Assembly (NCBI GenBank): GCA_016795035.1
Contig: JAEUIT010000049.1
Coordinates: forward strand, 1 to 52,225
Origin: Phycisphaerae bacterium
GTDB taxonomy: Bacteria > Planctomycetota > Phycisphaerae > Phycisphaerales > SM1A02
Direction of reading: 5' to 3'
Length of the DNA stretch: 52,225 nucleotides
Below the pieces are notes generated by a model. That model was not told the DNA's origin. It did not search any database and saw nothing but the letters and a program-made list of their open reading frames with translations. The position numbers and the translations under genes were made by a program. Of this stretch, positions 1-6,912 are shown piece by piece; position 1 is the first letter of the stretch; each line of letters opens with the position of its first letter.

Positions 1-36
1 CGCTGGCGCCCGGACCATGGCGATCTCGATTCGGCG

Positions 37-82
37 GCCTGCTCCTCGCGGGCTCGCTGCGCTTCGCCCGCGAGGAGCAGGC
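37..82. terminator. Perfect 17-bp hairpin, possible terminator of an upstream gene
   Basis: The arms at 37-53 (GCCTGCTCCTCGCGGGC) and 66-82 are perfect reverse complements with a 12-nt loop. There is no T-tract on either side, so a Rho-independent terminator is only one reading. A bidirectional end-of-gene hairpin or attenuator also fits. The gene it would terminate lies outside the window. Confidence 0.45.
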
Positions 83-87
83 GTGCT

Positions 88-105
88 TCTCCGATCGATC
101 GGAGA
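88..105. repeat. 18-bp perfect palindrome
   Basis: TCTCCGATCGATCGGAGA is its own reverse complement and follows the hairpin directly. It could be a dimeric regulator site or part of the same terminator structure. No matching site was found near other genes in the window. Confidence 0.4.
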
Positions 106-418
106 GGCGGGGATTCAACATACAAGACCACTGCGCGGCGACTGCGCCCCGGGCCGGTGCCACTGGCCAGACCCCTGCGCGACGTGGCCAGACCACTGCC
201 CCCCGAACTTTCCGCTCCGTCTCACACCCACAGGCAACGCTTGGGCGACGGTTGCCGTAGAAGATGGTGCGAATCGGCCATTGGTCGCCGATGACGTGCC
301 GGTCCCACGCCCCGCCCGCGGGGGACACCAACGAATGTCGATCGGATCCCCTCAACGCACCTCGTCGACCCCGCCACGCGGCCATCCCGGCGGCACGGCG
401 GCCAGCCCCGGCGGGACC

Positions 419-1384
419 ATGCCCTATGACGTTGCGGACGAACTCCGCGACACCATCGAGCGGCTGCACACGGAGCGGATCCGCGTCCTCAAGGAGCGTC
501 GAATTCACCTCGCGCTCCTTGGGCTCGCGATCTCGCTCCCGATCCACATTCTTCTCGTCCTCTGGCTCGCCTCGGTGTACCTGCCCGGTCCTGTCGCGGC
601 CTCGCCGCTCGACGTGAGCTTCGAGCTCGGCGTCATGAACGACGAGGAACTCAACGAAAGCCAAGAGGCCCTCGACAGCCTCGCCCTCTCTGACAGCGAT
701 GCGGCGAGCGCGGAGAGCGCCGCCGCGCTCGAGGCGACCGAACCGTCGGTCGGCCTTGAGAACCTCCAGAGTGGCGCGATCGAAGCCGCCGGCGGCGGCC
801 CGGTTGGCGAAGGCGCCCCCGGCGGGGGCAGCCTTGGACCAGGCGGCGGCGGAGGCGGCGGTTCGTTCTTCGGCCTTGGCGGCCGCGGGACGCGCTTCGC
901 CTACGTCGTCGACATCTCCGGCTCGATGTCCGCGGGCGCCCGCATGCAGGTCGCGATGGACGAGCTGAAGCGATCGATCGGCGCCCTTCCCGACTTCGCG
1001 TCCTTCGCGGTCTTCCTCTACTCCGACCGCGCCTTCGTCCCGCAGTTTCAGGAGAACTACCTTCGCGCGATGCCGTCCAACATCTCGCGAGTCCGGCGCT
1101 GGATCGACGAACAGAGCCCGATGGGCGGCACCGATCCGGGCACGGCGTTCGAGCAGGTCTTCGCGCTCAATCCGCCGCCCGACATGGTCTTCTTCCTGAC
1201 GGACGGCGAGATCCCTCCGCAGATCCCGACCTATCTCGCGTCGCGCAACGGCGCGGGCGGGAAGCGGAAGATCGTCGTGCACTGCGTCGCATTCTCCGAG
1301 GACGCCGGGCAAGACACGCTCCGCCGCTGCGCCCGAGAGAACGAAGGCACGTTCCGCTTCGTGCCGGTTCCGGGGGGGCCGTAG
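419..1384 (+). CDS. Membrane-anchored von Willebrand factor A domain protein
   Basis: Residues 1-28 are charged and should stay in the cytoplasm. One membrane helix follows (about 29-53), then an acidic/Ala region, a glycine-rich linker (about 124-157) and a vWA domain to the end. The metal-binding MIDAS motif is DISGSMS at 165-171, with the downstream GGTDPGTAF and FLTDGE motifs of the same fold, so the domain should bind a divalent metal and a protein ligand in the periplasm. The ATG at 419 was chosen because upstream codons encode only low-complexity sequence; an in-frame ATG at 335 is possible. It is the first gene of a coupled cluster: its TAG overlaps the next start by one base. I infer a sensor or adaptor role for the TolQ/ExbD motor encoded downstream. 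Confidence 0.8.
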   Translation: MPYDVADELRDTIERLHTERIRVLKERRIHLALLGLAISLPIHILLVLWLASVYLPGPVAASPLDVSFELGVMNDEELNESQEALDSLALSDSDAASAESAAALEATEPSVGLENLQSGAIEAAGGGPVGEGAPGGGSLGPGGGGGGGSFFGLGGRGTRFAYVVDISGSMSAGARMQVAMDELKRSIGALPDFASFAVFLYSDRAFVPQFQENYLRAMPSNISRVRRWIDEQSPMGGTDPGTAFEQVFALNPPPDMVFFLTDGEIPPQIPTYLASRNGAGGKRKIVVHCVAFSEDAGQDTLRRCARENEGTFRFVPVPGGP

Positions 1385-2607
1385 TGCGCCAGACGGCGAA
1401 GCTCTCGCTAGCCCCGATGATCGTCGCGTGGTCCGTTGCGAGCGGCGTTGCAGCCGACGCGAAAGTCGAGCTGCGCGGCACCGAGCCGATGCTCAGCGTC
1501 GACCGCGCGGTCATGGAAGTCGGCGGCGTGCGCGTGACGAAGACGGGCGGCGTCACGAGCGTCATCGCGTGGGACATGGTGCGGAAGCTCGACGGCGCGG
1601 AGCCCGGGACGCTCGACGCGGGCGCCGCGAAGGACGCGATCGTCATCGCCGACGACCTGTGGCGCGCCCGGACGAGGCTGCAACGCGGAGATGTGCAGGC
1701 GGCGGCGCCGCTCTTCGAGCGGCACTTCGAGCGATTCCGCGGCACGACCTCGGAGACGGCGCTCGTCGTTGCCGAAGGAACTCTGCGTTGCAGGCTGGCG
1801 ACCGACGACTGGATGGCCGCGATCGTTCCCGCGCTCGAGGTCGCGCGACTCCGCAAGGCCGGCGTCGTGACCGACCGCTACGCCGCACTCGTGCCGGTGA
1901 TGGACGAAGCGACGCTCCTCAGCCCGCAGCTCGCGCCGACCTGGAAAGTCGACGAGCGCACGAAGGCGATCGCGCAATCGATCGAGACCGCGGTCTTCAC
2001 CGATCCCGCCGTCGCGCGGCTGGCCTCGGCCTACGTCGCGCTTCTCCGCGGCACCATGCCCGCCGACGCGGCCCCGAAAGCCGGAGCCAAGGACGCGAAG
2101 GCGACGGGGGCCGATGCCCCGGGCGTCGCGCTGCTGCACGCGATCGCGCGCCTTCGCGCGGGCACGGACGGCGAGCGGGCGCAGGCCACCGAGGAGCTGA
2201 TCGGCATCGTGAAGGCGGCCCCCGAGTGGGTGCGCGCGTGGGCGAACTACTCGATCGGTCGCGCGACCGTCGACCGCGCCGCCGCCGCGAACGATCGCGC
2301 CGCGTCCATCGATGGCGTCCTCGCCCTCACGCGCGTCGCCGCACAGCCGGGCGCTCCGCGCCGGCTGGTGATCGAATCGCTCGCGCTTGCCGTCTCCACG
2401 TTGCAGGCGCTCGGCGACGCCGACGGCGCCGCCGCGCTCGAGCGCGAACGGGCCGCGCTCGCGGGCACGACGCCGAAACTCGCCTCGCCGAAGGGCCCGC
2501 CCAAGGCTCCCGCGGCGCCGCAGGGCCCCGTGTCGCGGCTCGACCTCGACGACGGGCCGCACCGCCTCCGACTCTCTCACCTACGCCGGGACTCGATACC
2601 GACATGA
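1384..2607 (+). CDS. Secreted protein of the TolQ/ExbD cluster, function unknown
   Basis: 407 residues starting at a GTG that overlaps the vWA stop codon by one base, so translation is probably coupled. The N-terminus (MRQTAKLSLAPMIVAW, then SGVAADAK) looks like a signal peptide with cleavage near residue 24. The body is alanine-rich and helical, with spacing that suggests degenerate TPR-like repeats, and the C-terminus is Pro/Lys-rich. I do not recognise a named family. It holds two oppositely oriented copies of the dispersed CTGCAACGNNGAG motif only 90 nt apart, plus a third. Its position suggests a periplasmic partner of the motor proteins. Confidence 0.65.
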   Translation: MRQTAKLSLAPMIVAWSVASGVAADAKVELRGTEPMLSVDRAVMEVGGVRVTKTGGVTSVIAWDMVRKLDGAEPGTLDAGAAKDAIVIADDLWRARTRLQRGDVQAAAPLFERHFERFRGTTSETALVVAEGTLRCRLATDDWMAAIVPALEVARLRKAGVVTDRYAALVPVMDEATLLSPQLAPTWKVDERTKAIAQSIETAVFTDPAVARLASAYVALLRGTMPADAAPKAGAKDAKATGADAPGVALLHAIARLRAGTDGERAQATEELIGIVKAAPEWVRAWANYSIGRATVDRAAAANDRAASIDGVLALTRVAAQPGAPRRLVIESLALAVSTLQALGDADGAAALERERAALAGTTPKLASPKGPPKAPAAPQGPVSRLDLDDGPHRLRLSHLRRDSIPT

Positions 2608-3386
2608 CGATCCTCTCGAATCTCCTCCTTCAGACCGTCGCGCTCGCGCCGGATGCCGCCGCCGGAGCGGGCGCAGGCGGCGCCGCGGCCTCCTCACCGG
2701 GCTCGACGCTCCTCAAGTTCATCACGGGCGGCGGCATCATCGGCTACGTGATCGTGGCGCTCTCGATCGCGGCCGTCGCGCTTGTGGTGATCCATGCGAT
2801 CCAGATTCGGCGCGACGCGCTCGTGCCGCCCGACAAGCTCAACGCGCTCAAGTCGATGCTCGGCGAAGGTCGCGTCGAGGAGGCGCTCGAGTATTGCGTG
2901 CTCCCCGCGAACGACTGCTACCTCACGCGGATCCTCGCGCCGGGCCTCACGCGGTACCTTCGCTCCGCCTTCGGAGCGTTCGAACTGAAGAACGCGCTCG
3001 AGGAGGCGGGGGCCGAGGAGACCGCACGCCTCTACCGATCGACCGACGCCATCGGCGTGATCGGCAGCGTCGCGCCGCTGCTCGGCCTCCTGGGCACGGT
3101 GCAGGGCATGATCGGCGCGTTCGACACGGTGGCCACGAGCGCCGCGAACAACGCCGGCTATTACGAGTCGCTCGCCGCGAACATCTCGATCGCGCTCATC
3201 ACCACGTTTCAGGGACTCGTCGTTGCAATCCCGTGCGTCACGATTTTCACCTTCTTCCGAAACCGAATCGACGGAATCGCGTCGGACACGGCGCAGCGCC
3301 TTGACGAACTCGTGATGCTCCTCGAGACCGGATCGGCGCCGACTCCCGCGGCGCCCGCGCCTCGCCCGGCGGGGGCGCGCGCGTGA
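2604..3386 (+). CDS. MotA/TolQ/ExbB-family proton channel protein
   Basis: Family members form the pentameric inner-membrane channel that, with ExbD/TolR, turns proton flow into mechanical work on the envelope. In the 260 residues I see a first helix at about 43-66 and a cytoplasmic loop. The paired C-terminal helices begin at IGVIGSVAPLLGLLGTVQGM (the family's conserved block) and at SIALITTFQGLVVAIPCV. The ATG overlaps the previous stop as ATGA, and the end overlaps the next start as GTGA. The N-terminus before the first helix is long and Ala/Gly-rich. The exact subclass (TolQ, ExbB or a planctomycete paralogue) cannot be settled by eye. Confidence 0.93.
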   Translation: MTILSNLLLQTVALAPDAAAGAGAGGAAASSPGSTLLKFITGGGIIGYVIVALSIAAVALVVIHAIQIRRDALVPPDKLNALKSMLGEGRVEEALEYCVLPANDCYLTRILAPGLTRYLRSAFGAFELKNALEEAGAEETARLYRSTDAIGVIGSVAPLLGLLGTVQGMIGAFDTVATSAANNAGYYESLAANISIALITTFQGLVVAIPCVTIFTFFRNRIDGIASDTAQRLDELVMLLETGSAPTPAAPAPRPAGARA

Positions 3387-3823
3387 AGTTCTCGCGGAAC
3401 GACCGCAAGCGAGTCGTCGACATCGACATGACGCCGATGATCGACATCGTGTTTCAGCTCCTGATCTTCTTCCTCGTCACGGCGCGGATGGCGGAGATGA
3501 CGCGCGCCGACATCGACCTGCCGCCCGAGATGGGCGAGAAGGAGGCGTCGAAGGAGCAGGCGGGCCTCGTCGTCAACGTTGCCGCGAGCGGCGAGATCAC
3601 CGTCGGCGAGCGGACCGTCGACCTTCTCGAGCTCGAGAGCATGGCGGCGGAGCTCGCGAGCGCCACGGGCCCGAAAGGCGCCACCGATCCGTCGAAGTTC
3701 CGTCCGCTCGTGCGGGCCGACCGAAACGCCGCGGCGGAGCGGCTGAACGCAGTGCTCGGCGCGCTCGAGCGCGCGGGCGTCAAGGGTGTGCGGCTCGGCA
3801 CGAATCCGCCGACGGTGAAGTGA
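3383..3823 (+). CDS. ExbD/TolR-family protein, first copy
   Basis: 146 residues with a short basic N-terminus, one membrane helix and a periplasmic domain. The segment DIDMTPMIDIVFQLLIFFLV carries the aspartate at the start of the helix that couples proton flow in this family. The periplasmic part has the usual ExbD beta/alpha pattern (LVVNVAASGEITVGE, then VRADRNAAAERLNAVL). It starts with GTG inside a GTGA overlap with the TolQ/ExbB gene. It should form the central dimer, or a heterodimer with the second copy downstream, inside the TolQ/ExbB ring. Confidence 0.92.
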   Translation: MKFSRNDRKRVVDIDMTPMIDIVFQLLIFFLVTARMAEMTRADIDLPPEMGEKEASKEQAGLVVNVAASGEITVGERTVDLLELESMAAELASATGPKGATDPSKFRPLVRADRNAAAERLNAVLGALERAGVKGVRLGTNPPTVK

Positions 3824-3848
3824 GACGCGACGGGAAGCGAACCACGCG

Positions 3849-4265
3849 ATGCGCATTCGAGCGAAGAGACTTCGAGACGACAAGCCCACGCTGAACATGG
3901 CGTCGATGATCGACGCCACGTTCCTCCTGCTGTCGTTCTTCCTCTTCACGACGGGCCTCGCGACGCACGAGTCGCGGCTCTCGCCGAACATCACCGCCGA
4001 CAAGACCTCGGCCGGCGCGAAGGCGAGCGACTTCCAGCCCCAAGTCGTCGAAGTCGTCGTCACGGAGAGCGGCCCCGAGTATCGGCTGGGGCAGCGTGCG
4101 TTCCGCGATCGCGAGTCGCTCACCGCGGCGCTGCGCGACCTCGAGAAGTCCGCGGGGCTCTTCGTCCGCGTCAACAAGGGGCCGACCGTCGGCTTCGCGA
4201 CGACCGCGATCCAGGCCGGCCATGACGCCGGATTCACCCAGGTGACGTATGTGCCGGCGAAGTGA
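3849..4265 (+). CDS. ExbD/TolR-family protein, second copy
   Basis: 138 residues. The membrane segment MASMIDATFLLLSFFLFT keeps the key aspartate, but the TP motif before it is replaced by AS. The periplasmic domain (FQPQVVEVVVTESGPEYRLG, then VRVNKGPTVGF) is clearly diverged from the first copy. It begins 25 nt after the first copy ends, the only real gap in the cluster, and its end overlaps the next gene by 17 nt. Two different ExbD proteins next to one channel protein suggest a heterodimeric stator or two alternative partners. Confidence 0.9.
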   Translation: MRIRAKRLRDDKPTLNMASMIDATFLLLSFFLFTTGLATHESRLSPNITADKTSAGAKASDFQPQVVEVVVTESGPEYRLGQRAFRDRESLTAALRDLEKSAGLFVRVNKGPTVGFATTAIQAGHDAGFTQVTYVPAK

Positions 4266-6912
4266 CGTCCGCGCCATCCTCGCAGCGATCGCGACGCTCG
4301 TCGTTGCAGCCGTGGCGTGCGCGTCGCCGTTGCAGGACGAGCTCGCCGACTACCTCGAGCGCGTGCGGGCGACGCGGCTCCTCGTCGAGCACCTCGAGCG
4401 CGAACTCACGACGTCGTCCGGCGACGTCCGCAAGCGGATCGTCGATCGGCTCACCGACGCTTACCCGCAGCTCCTCGAACAGGCCGAAGACTCGGCGGAA
4501 CGCGAGGACCTCGTGCGCCGCGCGTCGGCGCTCCTCGAGAAGGAAGGGCCCTCGCGCGGCGACACCCTGCGGCTCGCTCTCCTTCGGGCGCGCTATCGCA
4601 CGGCGTCGCGCGTCGCCGAGGACTATCGAGTGGCGCTCGCGGACGACTCCGCGGTCGGGGAGGCGGCTGCAACGCTGTCGCAGGTCGTCACGCAGTCGAC
4701 CGAGCTTCGCACGCGTCTTGAGGCGCGAGTGAAGGAGTTGGAGCGGCGCAGCGACCGCACCGGCGGTCTCGAGGGCGATCGCATCGTCGAGCGCACCGAT
4801 CAGGTCCGCGGCACGATCCAGGACGCGCTCGGCATCGAGGCGTGGGCGAACTACTACCGCTCGCTGCTCGCGAACGACCGTTCGCTCGCGGAGAGCTCGC
4901 AGGCGCTCTTCGCGCGCATCATCGACGCGGGCGACAGCTTCCCGACGCCGAAGGAAGTGTCCGTCGACCTTCGCGCGAACGAGTTCTACGCGAACGCGAT
5001 TCTCGGCATGGCGCTCGCGAAGGCGCGCACCGAGTCGATCGGCACCGCCCTCGAATGGCTCAACCTCCTCGACCTCGATCGCGTGCCCGATTCGATCCGT
5101 CGGCAGCTGCCCGCATGGCGCATCGCGATCGCCGTCGATCGCAGCGAGTGGGCGACCGCGCGCGACCTGATTCGCACGCTCGCCGCCGACACCAACACGC
5201 CGCCGGCGTGGATCCGCATCGCCGCCGTCGGCGGACTGCGCGCTCCGGACGGCGACATCGCCGCGCGCGGCCTCGCGCGAGAGGCGATCACGATGCTCGC
5301 GTCGCGCCATGAGCTCGCGCAGATCGCCGATCTCGCGCGGCGCTTCGGCGACGCCGCGATCGGCGACTCGGGATTTGCCGGCCGCTACGTGCGCGGCATC
5401 ACGGCCTACGAACGGGCGCGGAAGGCGAAGGACGCGAAAAACGCCGCGGAAGCGGTCGTGGCGTATGGCGAGGCGAGCGAGCACTTCGAGGCGGCGCTCA
5501 AGGCGAGCGACGCGGCGCAGTTCGCGTCGGCGATCGGCAGCTGCCGCATGCTCGCGGGATGGAGCCGATTCGAGCGCGGCGAATTCGAGGCCGCGCTCGG
5601 CTTCTTCACCGCGGCGGCAACGGCCGACGCGCGCGACGAAGAGTCGGAGTGGATGGCCCTCGTCTCGCTCGAGAAGCTTCTCGCGCAGACGCCGGCGGGG
5701 GAGAAGAGCGAGGCGCTCAAGACCGATCTCCGCTCGCGCATCGACGGGTTCCTCGGCCGCCATCCCTCGAGTCAGCGCGTCCGCGACTTGCTCGTGCGCC
5801 GCATGGCGCTCGCGGACGTCCCGCGCCGCGAGGATCTCGAGACGCTGCTCTCGACCGACGACGCGACCACCGGCGCCGTCGAGGCGAAGCGACAGGCGAT
5901 CTTCGGCCTGTATCGGCTCTTCCGCGAGACGCGCGGCGCCGAGCGCGCCGCGGCCGGCAAGCGGTACCTCGACGCGATGCGCACGCTTCCGGCGCTCACC
6001 GCGAAGCCGCTCGACGGATTGCCCGGCGGCGACGCGCTCGTCGCACGACAGGCGCTCGAGATCGCGCTCTCGAGCGACGTGTCGCAGCCCGACATCGCCG
6101 AGCCGATCCTGAACGCGCTCGAGACCCATGCCGCCGCAGGCCTTCTCGACGTTGCAGCCGTCGGTCCGGAGCTCCGCGTGCGGCGCGTGCAGCTTGCGAT
6201 CGCGCGCGAGCAGCTCTCTGCCGCGGTCGAGCGCCTGACGGAGCTTGAGGCGATGCTCGCCGCGACGAAGGACGCGAGCGTCCGCGACTCCGTGCAGCGA
6301 TCGCTCGATCTCGCGCGGCGCCATGTCTTCCGGTACGCGTCGACGAAGCTTCGCGACGCGAGCGTGAGCGGGACCGACCGTGCGGCGCTCGCCGGCGCCG
6401 CCGTGCGGACCGGCGACGCCATGCTCGTCGGATACGAGGCGTCGGCCGGGTCGTTGAAGGCGGCGCTCGACGACGCCCAGAACCGACTCGTCGCGGTGGC
6501 GGTGCTCGATGCCATCGCGGAGGCGCTGACCGGCGCGTCCGCCGGGCTCGCAAATGAAACGCTCGCCGCCCGCGGTCTCGCGCTCGGTGCGGAGCTGCGG
6601 TCACGCGACCCGAAGGATCCCGCGACGCTCGAGGCGCTCGGCCTGATCGCGGCGTCCGGACCGGACCTCGAGCTCGCCGCGGAGTGCTTCCGCGAACTCG
6701 TGGCGGGCAGCTCGGTGGGAACCGATCGCTGGTTCCGCGCGAAGGTCGCGCTGATCCGGGTCCTCGCGAAGACCGATCCCGCGCGAGCCCGCGCCGTGCT
6801 CGAGCAGCACGTGAAGCTCCAGCCCGACTACGGGCCGCCGCCGCACGGCGATCAGCTCCGCGAGCTCGAGCGGCAGCTTGGACAGAACGCTGCGAACGGA
6901 GGTGCGCCGTGA
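4249..6912 (+). CDS. Large secreted TPR-like helical repeat protein
   Basis: 887 residues. The N-terminus (AILAAIATLVVAAVACASPL) is a signal peptide, and the rest is predicted all-helical with Ala/Arg/Glu repeats of TPR character. Examples are FERGEFEAALGFFTAAA in the middle and LAAECFRELVAGSSVGTDRW near the C-terminus. No catalytic motif is visible. The ATG lies 17 nt inside the end of the second ExbD gene, and the gene ends in a GTGA overlap with the next. TPR proteins accompany Tol and Ton systems elsewhere (for example CpoB beside Tol-Pal), so a periplasmic scaffold role is plausible but inferred. Confidence 0.78.
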   Translation: MCRRSDVRAILAAIATLVVAAVACASPLQDELADYLERVRATRLLVEHLERELTTSSGDVRKRIVDRLTDAYPQLLEQAEDSAEREDLVRRASALLEKEGPSRGDTLRLALLRARYRTASRVAEDYRVALADDSAVGEAAATLSQVVTQSTELRTRLEARVKELERRSDRTGGLEGDRIVERTDQVRGTIQDALGIEAWANYYRSLLANDRSLAESSQALFARIIDAGDSFPTPKEVSVDLRANEFYANAILGMALAKARTESIGTALEWLNLLDLDRVPDSIRRQLPAWRIAIAVDRSEWATARDLIRTLAADTNTPPAWIRIAAVGGLRAPDGDIAARGLAREAITMLASRHELAQIADLARRFGDAAIGDSGFAGRYVRGITAYERARKAKDAKNAAEAVVAYGEASEHFEAALKASDAAQFASAIGSCRMLAGWSRFERGEFEAALGFFTAAATADARDEESEWMALVSLEKLLAQTPAGEKSEALKTDLRSRIDGFLGRHPSSQRVRDLLVRRMALADVPRREDLETLLSTDDATTGAVEAKRQAIFGLYRLFRETRGAERAAAGKRYLDAMRTLPALTAKPLDGLPGGDALVARQALEIALSSDVSQPDIAEPILNALETHAAAGLLDVAAVGPELRVRRVQLAIAREQLSAAVERLTELEAMLAATKDASVRDSVQRSLDLARRHVFRYASTKLRDASVSGTDRAALAGAAVRTGDAMLVGYEASAGSLKAALDDAQNRLVAVAVLDAIAEALTGASAGLANETLAARGLALGAELRSRDPKDPATLEALGLIAASGPDLELAAECFRELVAGSSVGTDRWFRAKVALIRVLAKTDPARARAVLEQHVKLQPDYGPPPHGDQLRELERQLGQNAANGGAP

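Larger units (their letters stand above)
1..418. other. Upstream stretch without a supported gene
   Basis: The open frame of the vWA gene extends back through this stretch. Its translation here is Arg/Pro-rich with no recognisable domain, so I do not treat it as coding. It contains a perfect 17-bp hairpin and an 18-bp palindrome near its left end. Further on is a short direct repeat, GGCCAGACC followed by a base and CTGC, near 166-202. The promoter of the eight-gene cluster should lie here, but I see no convincing -35/-10 pair. Confidence 0.5.

Noticed and set aside
17..418. N-terminal extension of the vWA protein by 134 residues
   Set aside because: The translated part is low-complexity Arg/Pro and covers a 17-bp perfect hairpin and a palindrome, more consistent with intergenic DNA.
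4234..6324. Long open frame antisense to the TPR-like gene
   Set aside because: High GC keeps antisense frames open. Its translation is Arg/Ala/Glu low-complexity with no signal, domain or ribosome site, while the sense frame has a signal peptide and coupled junctions.
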